From the NCBI RefSeq assembly GCF_003253745.1, contig NZ_MZXV01000075.1, forward strand, positions 1 through 64,000: a DNA stretch of 64,000 nucleotides, given 5' to 3'. The first letter of the stretch is position 1. Each line of letters begins with the position of its first letter. This document shows, one piece after another, positions 40,960-50,117 of this stretch. A program made the position numbers and the translations under genes. The notes under the pieces are model-generated. The model made no database searches. It was not told the origin of the DNA and was given only the letters and a program-made list of their open reading frames with translations. Source of the DNA: Mesorhizobium kowhaii (GTDB lineage Bacteria; Pseudomonadota; Alphaproteobacteria; Rhizobiales; Rhizobiaceae).

Positions 40960-42627
40960 ATGTCCCGAACGGCTCCTGAAATTGAGGCGAAATCTGCTGA
41001 AACGATCACGTTTCGCGGTTTTGTCTTCCTGACGAAAAGCAAAGAACTCCGAACCGTCGAAGGCAAAGCGGTCACTCTTCGCAGCCAGTCCGCCGAGGTG
41101 CTCTCCGTGCTCGCTTCGCGACCGGGCGAAATCGTGTCCAAGGATGCGCTGATGCAGGCGGTTTGGCCCGATACCTTCGTGACCGAAGACAGCCTCACTC
41201 AATGCATTGCCGATATTCGCCGTGCGTTGGGCGACGACGCGCACGTGATCGTGGAAACCCTCCCAAAGAGAGGCTATCGGCTGAATACCGATCCATCCGA
41301 CGCGGCGGACCCAAACGCCGGCACGGCACGTGCCAAGACACGATTCTCGCAGCGCGGCTTCATTCTGGTCGCAGTCGTTCTCGTTGCGGCAGCGATCGGC
41401 GCATACTACGGCGCGGAAATATGGCGAGCCGCTCCCGTTCGTTCGAGCGACATGCCCAGGATTGCTATCCTTCCCTTCGACGACATGAGTGCCGGTGCGG
41501 ACAAAGGATATCTCAGCGATGCCGTTGCCGAGGGGATCGTCACCGAGCTGGCGCGGAGCAAGACTTATGCCGTCATCGCCCGGAACTCGAGCTTCAGGTA
41601 CCGCGGTAAGCCGGTTGACATCAGGCAGATTGGCGAAGAACTCGGCGTCGACTACCTGCTCGAAGGCAGCCAGCAGAAGGCCGGAGACCGGCTGAAAGTG
41701 ACCGCCCAGTTGCTGAATGCGCATGACGGATCGCATGTCTGGGCCAATACCTACAACCGGGAGATCGGCGATCTTTTCGTCGTCCAGGAGGAGATCATCC
41801 GCACGCTTGCGGCTCGGGTCGGGCAAAGGATCGAGCGACCCTTGCCACAGAGCGACGCCGCCCGGGTTAGCGCGCTCAGTTATCTCCTGATGGGGTCTGC
41901 CGCGAACAAAAAGGATTTTTCTGCCGCGGGGAACGAACTGCTGCGGCAGTTCAGCCTCAAGGCGATTGAAGCGGATCCGAACTCCCAATTCGGCTATATC
42001 GGGCTGGCCTGGTCCTATCGCTTTGACTCGGTATTCTGGCACAAGCAGGAAAACAACCCCGACGAGGCGTTGAAGAGGGCCGCAGAGTACGCCGACAAGG
42101 CCATCCTGCTCGCTCCGGACGATGCCAACGCGCATCAAATCCGCGCCCAAATCCATAGTGAAGCCGGCGAGATCGAGCAGGCCATTGCGCAGTTCGATCA
42201 GGCGATCGCCCTGAACCCCAGCGCCTCGAATATCCTCGAGGGCAGTGCGGCCCCTCTGCTCTTTGCCGGCCGCACCGACGAAGCGATCGATCGGATCGAG
42301 CAGGCCAAAGGCATCGATCCCTTCTACCCCGACTGGTACAACTGGGACATGGGCTGGGCGCTCTATGAAAAGAACGATTGCGGGGCTGCGCTAACGGCGA
42401 TGCGGAAAATGTCCCCAATCCCGATCGGCGCACACCGAATGCTTGCGGGGATCTACGCTTGTCTGGGAAACCAGCGGGAGGCAAAGGAAGCGCTTGCGGT
42501 TTTCCTCAAAGACTCGCCCGGCGACTCCATCAGCAAACAACGCAAGCAGTGGGAGAAGAATTGGACCGCCCCCGGACCCCTCGAGCGCTGGATCGGACAC
42601 ATGCGGATCGCGGGGTTGCCGGAGTGA
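40960..42627 (+). CDS. CadC-like transmembrane regulator with TolB-like and TPR output module
   Basis: A 555-residue protein. Residues about 18-112 are an OmpR/CadC-type winged helix (VLSVLASRPGEIVSKDALMQ, VWPDTFVTEDSLTQCIADIR, VETLPKRGYRL). One membrane segment follows at about 129-150. The periplasmic part starts with a TolB-N-like domain (PRIAILPFDDMSAGADKGYL ... GVDYLLEGSQQKAGDRLKVT) and ends in TPR repeats (about 290-520). Such proteins couple an envelope signal to transcription directly from the membrane. AGGAGGGTGAA precedes the ATG. The same periplasmic-type module occurs in the convergent cyclase gene, so the two are modular relatives. Target genes unknown. Confidence 0.85.
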   Translation: MSRTAPEIEAKSAETITFRGFVFLTKSKELRTVEGKAVTLRSQSAEVLSVLASRPGEIVSKDALMQAVWPDTFVTEDSLTQCIADIRRALGDDAHVIVETLPKRGYRLNTDPSDAADPNAGTARAKTRFSQRGFILVAVVLVAAAIGAYYGAEIWRAAPVRSSDMPRIAILPFDDMSAGADKGYLSDAVAEGIVTELARSKTYAVIARNSSFRYRGKPVDIRQIGEELGVDYLLEGSQQKAGDRLKVTAQLLNAHDGSHVWANTYNREIGDLFVVQEEIIRTLAARVGQRIERPLPQSDAARVSALSYLLMGSAANKKDFSAAGNELLRQFSLKAIEADPNSQFGYIGLAWSYRFDSVFWHKQENNPDEALKRAAEYADKAILLAPDDANAHQIRAQIHSEAGEIEQAIAQFDQAIALNPSASNILEGSAAPLLFAGRTDEAIDRIEQAKGIDPFYPDWYNWDMGWALYEKNDCGAALTAMRKMSPIPIGAHRMLAGIYACLGNQREAKEALAVFLKDSPGDSISKQRKQWEKNWTAPGPLERWIGHMRIAGLPE

Positions 42628-42950
42628 CGGCTGACCGTATGCGGCCCGGCAGAGACCAACTGGCCGCATAAAAACCATTGAAGCCTTTGTGTTGTGGGCG
42701 GTGGTTGCCCTCAAAGCAAGATCATCCTTCACAGTAATATTGGGTGCGGGAAAGTCGGCAATGGGACCGACTTGCGCCATAGTGCGCTCGCCCTGCCCGT
42801 GGGCACAACAGGCCGCAGACAACCAGAAGGTCGCGCCGGACTTAACCTTGGGGGCTGGGGAACTTCGGGCGTGGGCCGGCGCGACCGGAGCCCAAAGGCT
42901 CACTTGTGCATTGGCCACAGCTAATATTCTCCGGCAGGTCCCGGGTGGTC
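42628..42950. other. Intergenic region between two convergent signalling genes
   Basis: About 320 bases between the stops of the CadC-like and cyclase genes. Overlapping short frames exist on both strands but none has a ribosome-binding site and recognisable content. I see no convincing terminator hairpin. Confidence 0.5.
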
Positions 42951-45116
42951 TTATTTGACGGTCGAAAACTCAAAACGATCGAAACGGAAGACTGCCGTAT
43001 ACTCGTTGCGTCGCTCCGGCGTCCCGGCAGGATTGCGGAAGATCGCGCCGCAGGTTGTCTGAACTTTCGGAAAGGCGTCGCACAGGAAGTTCTGCTGCAC
43101 CCAGCTGGTTCCTTTATCTATCCATGCGCCTCCCCCGCGCAGGTCACGACCGAGGATGAGCGACCTGATCTCCGAACCGGTAAGCCGGTCCTTTGCATCC
43201 AGATCGACCCCTTCCGGCAACTCCGGCAAACCGGCCTTGTCCAGGCCGTCCAGCAGACGCCCGATGTCAGCCGGGTTCTTGAACACAAAATACCTCTGCG
43301 TGACCAGCTGATTTGCCCCTCCATCCTTTCGTTCCAACATGACGTTCCTTAGCCTGTCACTATAGGCCGCGACCTGGTCACTGCGCCCGAGATGTGCGTA
43401 GGCCGAAACCAACACCTGCAGGCCGTAGAATTTCGGCCATGGATCGGGCGATTGGAGATCGATCCTTTCAAGGTAGTCGACAGCTTCCTCGAAACGACCC
43501 TGGCCAAATTCAGCCAGCCCAGCCTGGTAGTACCGATGGTCATTGCCGCCTGGGTCGACACGGTTGGCCGCGACGAGATAGTCGCGCGCCTCGTTCGGCC
43601 TGCCATTGAAATTCAGGGCTTCTGCCAGCCCGACATAGTTCAGGGGATCGCTCGGGTCGAGCGCCACTGCCTTGAACATAACCGCGACTGCCTCGTCGGA
43701 CCGGTGCTCGCGAACCAGCAAACTGGCGACGAGCTGATAGTAGGACGGCGAAGGATGCTTGGCCGCCTCCCCCAGGTACTTGTAGACGTTGTAAAACGCC
43801 ACAGATTCCGAAAAGGCTAAAGCTTTGACCCGCGGCCCGTCCATGTCCCAATAGGCCCATGCGAGCGAGGCTGCCGCCGCGCCGAAATTCGGATCGAGTT
43901 CCAGCGCTTGCTGGAAAAACCTCACTGCCTGCGCAAACTCGTCTGGAGTATTGCGACGATTGTAGATTTCCATGCCCTGGAGGTAAGCTTCGTAGGCTGC
44001 AGGATTGCGCGTGCCGCCCGCGACATCTGCCTTGCCTTGGCCGCTGACGAGACGGAGCTTGAGCGCGCCTGCGATGCTGACGACGACCTTGTCCTGCAGC
44101 GCAAACACATCCGTCCACTGGCCGTCGAAACGTTCTGCCCAGAGATGACCGGTGGTCGAGCCGTCGATCAATTGCGCGTTGATACGCATGTCGTCGCCGA
44201 CCCGACGTATCGAGCCCTCCAGTATGTACCGGACACCAAGCGCTGCGGCGACCTCAGCGGGTTTAGTCTCCTTGTCCTTGTAGGTGGAAGCCGCGTTTCG
44301 CGATACGACGAACAGGCCGGGCACGCGTGCAAGTTCTGTGGTCAGGTCCTCGGTGAAACCGTCAGCCAGATAACCTTGCGCCTTGTCGTCGCTGAGATTG
44401 TCAAATGGAAGCACGACGAGGGATGGCCGGGTGTCGGCTTTCGCATTGGCCGTCAGAGCGGTGGGCGGAAGCGGTGGCTCCCACGGTCGCCACCACGCTG
44501 CTGCAAGGCCGACTGCGACAACAAGGACCCCAATAGCGACGGCCAGATTGCGCCTGAAGCGTGGGTGTCGATTGACAGCCATGGGCTTTCCCGCCACCGT
44601 GGGATCGAGCAGCACCCGGTACGCCTGCACCGGTTCGGCGATGTTCTTCAGCTTCTGTTGGCCCATCGGCTCAAAGCCGAAAGCCAACTTCTTCTCAACC
44701 TCTTTTGCGACCTTTGCCGAGACACAGATGCCGCCAGGTTCCGCTAGTTGTTGGAGCCTGGCAGCGACGTTGACGCCCTCGCCATATCGGTCCTCGCCCT
44801 CGACAATCACCTCGCCGAGATTGATCCCGATCCTGACGCGAATCCGATGATCCTCGGAAACGGCGGCGTTGCGTTCCGCCAGGGCGTGCTGCAACGACAC
44901 GGCACATTCGACCGCGTCCACGACGCTGCCGAATTCGGCCAGCAGTCCATCGCCCATCAGCTTGAAGATGTGGCCGTGGTGGCGGGCAATCTCAGGCTCG
45001 AACAGTTCCTTGCGTCGAGCACGAAGGCGCTCGAACGTGCCGGCCTCGTCGCGTTCCATCTGGGCGGAATAGCCCACAACATCGGCAGCGAGAATGGCAG
45101 AAAGCTTACGGTCCAT
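42951..45116 (-). CDS. Class III adenylate cyclase with TolB-like and TPR domains
   Basis: A 721-residue signalling protein. Residues about 1-165 are a class III nucleotidyl cyclase catalytic domain: AILAADVVGYSAQMERDEAG (metal Asp), HIFKLMGDGLLAEFGSVVDA (second metal Asp and purine Lys) and YGEGVNVAARLQQLAEPGG (transition-state Asn and Arg), so it appears active. After a membrane segment near 185-205 come a TolB-N-like domain (SLVVLPFDNLSDDKAQGYLA, GVRYILEGSIRRVGDDMRIN) and TPR repeats. ATG 45116 is chosen because the catalytic domain starts directly there. Convergent with the CadC-like gene, with which it shares its output half. Confidence 0.88.
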   Translation of the reverse strand: MDRKLSAILAADVVGYSAQMERDEAGTFERLRARRKELFEPEIARHHGHIFKLMGDGLLAEFGSVVDAVECAVSLQHALAERNAAVSEDHRIRVRIGINLGEVIVEGEDRYGEGVNVAARLQQLAEPGGICVSAKVAKEVEKKLAFGFEPMGQQKLKNIAEPVQAYRVLLDPTVAGKPMAVNRHPRFRRNLAVAIGVLVVAVGLAAAWWRPWEPPLPPTALTANAKADTRPSLVVLPFDNLSDDKAQGYLADGFTEDLTTELARVPGLFVVSRNAASTYKDKETKPAEVAAALGVRYILEGSIRRVGDDMRINAQLIDGSTTGHLWAERFDGQWTDVFALQDKVVVSIAGALKLRLVSGQGKADVAGGTRNPAAYEAYLQGMEIYNRRNTPDEFAQAVRFFQQALELDPNFGAAAASLAWAYWDMDGPRVKALAFSESVAFYNVYKYLGEAAKHPSPSYYQLVASLLVREHRSDEAVAVMFKAVALDPSDPLNYVGLAEALNFNGRPNEARDYLVAANRVDPGGNDHRYYQAGLAEFGQGRFEEAVDYLERIDLQSPDPWPKFYGLQVLVSAYAHLGRSDQVAAYSDRLRNVMLERKDGGANQLVTQRYFVFKNPADIGRLLDGLDKAGLPELPEGVDLDAKDRLTGSEIRSLILGRDLRGGGAWIDKGTSWVQQNFLCDAFPKVQTTCGAIFRNPAGTPERRNEYTAVFRFDRFEFSTVK

Positions 45117-45419
45117 CGATCTGGCCTGTCCCACGTGGAGTATAGACCTGGTCACACTGAAATGAAACGACCGACCTCTCCAGCGTCCGTCGCCGGTGTC
45201 TCGGGATCATCCAGCAAAAAGCCTGGATGAAACGCGCAGTTCGGGATGGAAAGCACCGGGCAGCCCGCAAACCGGTGGACTAAGATCCGTCGATATTCAG
45301 CCGGCCTGCAAACGGTAGCTGCCTGCGCTTCCGACAGACCTAAAATCGTCATGCATTCCAGCTGCGGAACAAACCGGCATGGCAGCGAGTTTCTGTCCGA
45401 CGAAAGTTGAGGGAAAGCC
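45117..45419. other. Divergent cyclase-PepSY intergenic region
   Basis: About 300 bases; the only signal I can name is a possible general-stress (EcfG/RpoE2-type) promoter at 45366-45391 pointing to the PepSY gene. No other gene or RNA is evident. Confidence 0.45.
45366..45391 (+). promoter_or_regulatory. Possible EcfG/RpoE2-type stress promoter
   Basis: GGAAC (45366-45370), 19-base spacer, then TT (45390-45391), fitting the GGAAC-N18/19-TT pattern described for the rhizobial general stress sigma factor. It lies 28 bases before the PepSY-protein start. A short motif, so moderate support. Confidence 0.4.
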
Positions 45420-45659
45420 ATGTCCAGATTTCTGCTGGCGACAAGCGTCGCCGTTCTTCTCGCCGGCGGGCCGGCCCTTGCCGCGGATGAGAGCCGGCTG
45501 CCGCCGCCCAATGCCAAGAAGCTGTCGGAGATCCTCGCCAAGGTCGAACAGCGCGACGGCTTTCGCTATGTGAAGGAGGTCGACTGGGACAGCGGCGCCT
45601 ACGTCGTCACCTACTACACATCGGACAAGGCGAAGGTCGAAATCCCTACGATCCCGTGA
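45420..45659 (+). CDS. Small exported PepSY-domain protein
   Basis: A 79-residue protein: signal peptide MSRFLLATSVAVLLAGGPAL cleaved near AAD, then one PepSY-like domain (LSEILAKVEQRDGFRYVKEV and YVVTYYTSDKAKVEI). PepSY domains are thought to inhibit or bind periplasmic proteases; many rhizobia encode such minimal versions under stress control. Ribosome-binding site GAGGGAAAG precedes the ATG. A possible EcfG-type promoter lies just upstream. Confidence 0.8.
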   Translation: MSRFLLATSVAVLLAGGPALAADESRLPPPNAKKLSEILAKVEQRDGFRYVKEVDWDSGAYVVTYYTSDKAKVEIPTIP

Positions 45660-45836
45660 CCGCCGAGCCAAAATAGGACGGCTGCAGGCGTCGTGCCCGA
45701 CGCGAATGCGCCGACCCGTTCTCGCGCATTCTCATTGGCCAGCGGGCTCTCGCCTAAAATTGTCCATTCTTGGCGTATGATGTCGAAGCCAGGGCGTGGG
45801 CTGCGCCTTGGGCAATGCCGTTGGCTTGGGGCACTG

Positions 45837-46577
45837 ATGCGATCTTCCGTTCGAACCTATCGCCTGCTTGTGCTCGCCATCATCCTGGCCGGCGGCATCC
45901 TTGGGACCGCTCCGGCGCGGGCCGACGGGCCGTCCTTCGACTGCGGCAAGGCGAGTTTGCCGGCGGAAAAGGCGATTTGCGCCGATCCGCAGCTGTCGGC
46001 CATCGATCTGCTGGTTTCCAGGGCGTTCAAGGATTTCGAGCCGGCGTTCGGTGGCGACAAACGCATGATCGCCCGCGGGCTGATTGCCGACCGCAATACC
46101 TGCAAGAGCGATACCGCCTGCATCGTCAGCGCGCTGAACAACGCGCTGCAGACCTATGGCAATGGGCCGTCATGGGTGCAGGATTACAACACCGCCTTGA
46201 TCGGCAAAAAGGCGCTGGAAGCCGCCGCGCACAACCCGAACGGGGCTGACCAGCCCCTGCCCTCGGCAATCGGGCAATGCGCGTCCACCCATATCGAAAC
46301 GCTGACGACGCGGCTTGGCGACGATCCGCTGGCAACGGCCAGTCCCGAGGCAGGCAGTGCCGCGACATTCACCAATGGCGGCACCGCCGTCTCCTATGAT
46401 CGCGAGCCTGGCCTGGCCGCGTCGAAGGTCGGCGACGCTGCCGTGATGTGCCTGATCTCGATTCCCAGGGATTGCCCCAAGGACGATGAGCGCGGCCGCG
46501 TCTACTACGGCATCGATCTCGCCATCAAAGGATCGCGGGCGCTGCCCGATTCGCAGCACATGTGCGGCGGCGCCTGA
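45837..46577 (+). CDS. Exported protein with LprI/DUF1311-like N-terminal domain
   Basis: A 246-residue exported protein. The signal peptide is MRSSVRTYRLLVLAIILAGG followed by cleavage near ARAD. The mature N-terminus GPSFDCGKASLPAEKAICAD and PQLSAIDLLVSRAFKDFEPA matches the LprI/DUF1311 pattern (Cys pair, E-x2-IC, LSxLD), a lysozyme-inhibitor-like domain. The C-terminal half (about 110-246) has further cysteines (IGQCAST, MCLISIPRDCPKDD, MCGG) and is not recognised. ATG 45837 is selected because it starts the signal peptide; the frame is open to 45693. Confidence 0.74.
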   Translation: MRSSVRTYRLLVLAIILAGGILGTAPARADGPSFDCGKASLPAEKAICADPQLSAIDLLVSRAFKDFEPAFGGDKRMIARGLIADRNTCKSDTACIVSALNNALQTYGNGPSWVQDYNTALIGKKALEAAAHNPNGADQPLPSAIGQCASTHIETLTTRLGDDPLATASPEAGSAATFTNGGTAVSYDREPGLAASKVGDAAVMCLISIPRDCPKDDERGRVYYGIDLAIKGSRALPDSQHMCGGA

Positions 46578-46682
46578 ACAGCCACTCTCCGCGAAACCTT
46601 GCCAGAGGGCGCCTCCCCTTGCGTCAGTCTCGCTTTGATGGCTGATTGATTGTTGCGGTTGGGCGCCGCATGGGGGATGGGC

Positions 46683-47159
46683 ATGGCGACGGCGAAGCAT
46701 GTGCTGAAGCGCATATTGATGATATTGGCCGGCTACCTTGTGTCGGTCCTGGTCGGCTTGATCGCCGTCGTGGCGATCTACGCCGCGCTCAGTTCCTTGC
46801 CCAACGCGCCCGCCTATTTCGACGTCATGGGTGTCACGCCGATCGCGGCCTTGGTGGTGCCGCCGCTCGGCATGTTCATCTATTTCCTGACCATTGTCGT
46901 GACCGCACTGCAGACGCTCATCTTCGCGCTGATTGCCGAGCTCTTCTCGCTGCGCAATGTCCTGCTGCACATGGTATTCGGTGCCGCGGCCGCCGCCGGC
47001 GGTTTCTTCCTGATCTGGCCAAGTTCAGCGGAGGACATGGACCCCGAGCGCTGGGCCGACATCGGCATCATCGCCGCTGCCGGCCTTGTCGCCGGATCGG
47101 TCTATTGGCTGATCGCCGGGCGGGACGCCGGTTTTCGGCGACCGCTGTTGGAGCGTTAA
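46683..47159 (+). CDS. Four-helix membrane protein of unknown function
   Basis: A 158-residue protein with four hydrophobic segments: ILMILAGYLVSVLVGLIAVV, a helix around VTPIAALVVPPLGMFIYFLT, MVFGAAAAAGGFFLIWP, and IGIIAAAGLVAGSVYWLIAG. No conserved catalytic motif is visible. The start at 46683 has GGGGGAT upstream; alternative ATGs at 46677 and 46650 exist. Its stop lies 17 bases from the stop of the L,D-transpeptidase gene, which is convergent. Confidence 0.65.
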   Translation: MATAKHVLKRILMILAGYLVSVLVGLIAVVAIYAALSSLPNAPAYFDVMGVTPIAALVVPPLGMFIYFLTIVVTALQTLIFALIAELFSLRNVLLHMVFGAAAAAGGFFLIWPSSAEDMDPERWADIGIIAAAGLVAGSVYWLIAGRDAGFRRPLLER

Positions 47160-47176
47160 AAACCGAGGGCCCTTGC

Positions 47177-49060
47177 TCAACTCGACGGTGAGCGAACCGC
47201 CTCGGTGGCGTCCAATGCCTGCTTCAGCCGCGAGTCGCGATCGTAGACGTCGCCGAAATACTCAACCTTGCCGGACATATCAGGCCAGGCGGTGAGATAG
47301 GCGACATAGACCGGGATCTTGCGCGTCACATCCTCGGTCGAATGTCCGTGCTTCAGCTTCTCGGCGATATAGTCGACCGAGGTGCCGAGCACCGCCGCCG
47401 CCATGCCGCGCGGATCCTGCAGCCGCACACAGCCATGGCTGAGCGCACGCATGTCTTGCTTGAAGAACGATTTCTGCGGCGTGTCATGCATGTAGATCGC
47501 ATGCTTGTTGGGGAACAGGATCTTCAGCTCGCCCAGCGCATTGGCCTCGCTCGGCTGCTGGCGCACACTGTAGGGAATGTTGGCGCCGTAAGCGCCCCAG
47601 TTGACCGCCGACGAAGGGATGCGCTTGCCGCGCGAGTCGGTCACCTCGTAGCCGGCCCGGTCGAGATAGCCGGGATCGCTGCGCAATCTGGGCAGCATCT
47701 CGTTGACGATGATCGACTGCGGCACGCCCCAATAGGGATGGAAGTCGACCTGCTTGATCTGGTCGAAAAAGAAAGCAGTCTGGTTGGTGACCCGGCCGAC
47801 GACAACGCGCGTCTTCAGTTTTTCCTCGCCATTGTCGATATAGCTCGCGGTGAAGGCAGGCTGGTTGATGAAGACCCGCGGGCTGCCGAGATCGGAGGGC
47901 AGCCAGCGCAATTCCTCCAGCGCCACCTCTACCTTGAGCAGCCGGTCGGCTTTGGACGTTCCAGCCAACAGGGCAACAGTGCGCGGACCGATGACGCCGT
48001 CACCCTTCATGCCCTCTTTCTGCTGCACAGCCTTGATTAGCGGCACCAGTTCGGGAACATAGACCTCGCTGGTCGCCAGCCGTGACAGGATCTCGCCATA
48101 GGCGCCGCCCATCTCGTCATCGAGATTGCGTGCGATCAGGGTCAGCAGCTTCGGCAGCTCGGGGCTGGTTTCGCCCGGCTTCAGCAGCAGCTTGGGGTCG
48201 ACGACAATTTCGTTCTCGGCACTGGCCTGCAGGGATTCCAGTTCGACGCGCAGCGCCTGGTATTCCGCATTCTGCGGATGCCGCGATTCGAGATAGGTGC
48301 GCACTTCCTGGGTATGCGCCAGCGTTTTCAGCACACCTTGCAAGTCGAGCGGCTTGGCCGGGAAATCATAGTAGCCGGTCATGCGGTTGGGCTCGACGCG
48401 GCCGTTCTGGGCATCATGGGCATAACGCAGCACGCGTGCCGACAGCGCCATCTCGAAGCGGACGAGCTCTTTCAGTTGCGCATTGGCGTCGGCCGGTGAC
48501 GCGCTGGCGGCGGGCACGTCGACCGTGTAGTCGGCGGGTTCAAGGCCGTAGCTCGCTGCCTCGCCGAGCACCCGCACCGCATCCTGCGCGCGGCTGTTGA
48601 GGCTGGTTCCGGTCACCCAGATGAAATCCGGATTGGCCGAGTAGTAGGCGATCAGCGCCTTGGCGATGTCCGGCTCGGCATAGAGTTCGTAGTCGCTCAA
48701 GCCGGCAACCGCTTCACGAAAAGCAGCGCCCGTGGCTGACGGCACGAAAGCGGCGTCCTGCGCGGCCGCCGGCAGTGGTGCCGCGGCCAGCGCCGAAAAG
48801 TCGATGCGCACCAGCCGATCGGCCTTGTAGGTGTAGTAGGACGGGCCGCTGATTTTCACACCGCCACCGCCGCCACCCGGTGCTTTCGGCTTGTGCTTGG
48901 GTGGTGGGGGCGGAAACTCGCCTTGCGGCTCATGCCTGATGCCGCCGCCGAAAAGCATTTCGAAGAGCCCCTGCGCGCCGGCCTGGGGCACGCCGAAAGC
49001 GAGCGTCGCCGTGATCGCCATCAGCGGCATCACGGTTGCTTTTTTTCCGAGGAATTTCAT
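47177..49060 (-). CDS. L,D-transpeptidase (YcbB/LdtD type)
   Basis: Exported peptidoglycan cross-linking enzyme, 627 residues. Signal peptide up to about residue 30 (ending AGAQG), a Pro/Gly-rich linker (FPPPPPKHKPKAPGGGGGG), an alpha-helical scaffold region, a peptidoglycan-binding-like segment (about 340-375, MKGDGVIGPRTVALLAG), and the YkuD catalytic domain with HDTPQKSFFKQDMRALSHGC followed by VRLQDPRGMA; Cys in SHGCVRLQDP is the nucleophile. The large size matches YcbB. It should make 3-3 cross-links with D,D- and L,D-activities in the periplasm. Convergent with the membrane protein gene at its 3' end. Confidence 0.9.
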   Translation of the reverse strand: MKFLGKKATVMPLMAITATLAFGVPQAGAQGLFEMLFGGGIRHEPQGEFPPPPPKHKPKAPGGGGGGVKISGPSYYTYKADRLVRIDFSALAAAPLPAAAQDAAFVPSATGAAFREAVAGLSDYELYAEPDIAKALIAYYSANPDFIWVTGTSLNSRAQDAVRVLGEAASYGLEPADYTVDVPAASASPADANAQLKELVRFEMALSARVLRYAHDAQNGRVEPNRMTGYYDFPAKPLDLQGVLKTLAHTQEVRTYLESRHPQNAEYQALRVELESLQASAENEIVVDPKLLLKPGETSPELPKLLTLIARNLDDEMGGAYGEILSRLATSEVYVPELVPLIKAVQQKEGMKGDGVIGPRTVALLAGTSKADRLLKVEVALEELRWLPSDLGSPRVFINQPAFTASYIDNGEEKLKTRVVVGRVTNQTAFFFDQIKQVDFHPYWGVPQSIIVNEMLPRLRSDPGYLDRAGYEVTDSRGKRIPSSAVNWGAYGANIPYSVRQQPSEANALGELKILFPNKHAIYMHDTPQKSFFKQDMRALSHGCVRLQDPRGMAAAVLGTSVDYIAEKLKHGHSTEDVTRKIPVYVAYLTAWPDMSGKVEYFGDVYDRDSRLKQALDATEAVRSPSS

Positions 49061-49270
49061 GGATAACCCGCTCCGGTTGTAACCGGCTCCCGTTCCGCAC
49101 CGCTAGACGATCTCGCGCACCGCATGGCGGATGTAAGGCGCGACTATACTGATTCATACTGATTTCGTTAAGCTTTCATAAATTTCCGAACGCCTGTTGC
49201 AGAACGGTTTCACAACATCGTGACGGCTGGAGCGGATGTCTCCGCTCCAGCCGGGGAAATCCAATGCGGA

Positions 49271-50017
49271 TCAGGCGTTGGCGCCGCCGTCGATGGTCAG
49301 TGCCGCGCCGGTGACAAAGCGGCCTTCCGGACCTGCGAGCCAGGCGACCATGCCGGCGATGTCCTCGGCCTTGCCAAAGCGCGGCGTCGCCATCTTCTGG
49401 CGCTGGTGCTCGGCATGCGGGCCATCAGCCGGGTTCATGTCGGTATCGGTCGAACCGGGGTGAACGACATTGGCGGTGATGCCGCGCGGGCCGAGGTCGC
49501 GCGCCAGCGCCTTGGTCAGGCCGACCAGCGCCGCCTTGCTGGCCGAATAGGCGCCAAGACTGGTGTCGGTCACCCGCTCGGCAAGATTGCTGCCGATCGA
49601 GATGATCCTGCCGCCCTCGCCCATATGCGCGGTCGCCGCCTTCGAGGCGATGAACGGGGCTCTGAGATTGACCGACATGGTCTCGTCGAAATCGGCGAGC
49701 GACAGGGTGTCGATGGGTGCGGCGCGCCAGATGCCGGCGCTGTTGACCAGGATGTCGAGCCGACCGAATGCGGTCACGGCGTCATCGACGGCCTTGTCTA
49801 TCGCCACGGCATCGCGGTTGTCGGCCTTGATGGCGATGGCGCGCCCACCCTTGGCCTCTATCTCGGCAACAACCGAGCGGGCCTGCTCCTCGCCATGCAC
49901 ATACGTCAGCGCGACACTGGCGCCATCGGCCGCCAGCCTTCGCGCAATCGCCGCACCGATGCCGCGACTGCCGCCGGTGACGAGTGCGGCCTTGCCGTTC
50001 AAGCTGCTGGATGACAT
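49271..50017 (-). CDS. SDR-family oxidoreductase (3-oxoacyl-ACP-reductase-like)
   Basis: A 248-residue classical short-chain dehydrogenase. NAD(P) site GKAALVTGGSRGIGAAIARR at residues 8-27, NNAG-equivalent ILVNSAGIW near 87-95, catalytic Ser in IISIGSN, and YSASKAALVGLTKAL with the Tyr/Lys pair near 154-168. C-terminal GRFVTGAALTIDGG is typical. ATG 50017 follows GGAGA. It is divergent from a TetR regulator and the shared 100-base region contains a long inverted repeat, so the regulator probably represses this gene. Natural substrate unknown. Confidence 0.9.
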   Translation of the reverse strand: MSSSSLNGKAALVTGGSRGIGAAIARRLAADGASVALTYVHGEEQARSVVAEIEAKGGRAIAIKADNRDAVAIDKAVDDAVTAFGRLDILVNSAGIWRAAPIDTLSLADFDETMSVNLRAPFIASKAATAHMGEGGRIISIGSNLAERVTDTSLGAYSASKAALVGLTKALARDLGPRGITANVVHPGSTDTDMNPADGPHAEHQRQKMATPRFGKAEDIAGMVAWLAGPEGRFVTGAALTIDGGANA

Positions 50018-50038
50018 TTGTTTCTCCATTTGTGTAAT

Positions 50039-50099
50039 GATCGATACATAAATAACTGTCAGCCTTGCCCGGCTGCGTCAACTGATTTATGTATCGATC
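50039..50099. promoter_or_regulatory. Divergent operator pair between SDR and TetR genes
   Basis: A 15-base perfect inverted repeat, GATCGATACATAAAT at 50039-50053 and ATTTATGTATCGATC at 50085-50099, separated by 31 bases and extended outward by TGTGT / ACACA. Each arm contains an ATCGAT core. Placement between the divergent genes suggests two binding sites for the TetR protein, one per promoter. Confidence 0.65.
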
Positions 50100-50117
50100 G
50101 ACACAGAAAAGAGCGTC

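Noticed and set aside
40930..42156. 408-codon minus-strand frame opposite the CadC-like gene
   Set aside because: Shadow frame; the plus-strand gene has a perfect ribosome-binding site and clear domains.
49161..49185. Tandem ATACTGATT-like repeat before the L,D-transpeptidase gene
   Set aside because: Two short copies in an AT-rich promoter region; too little to call an operator.
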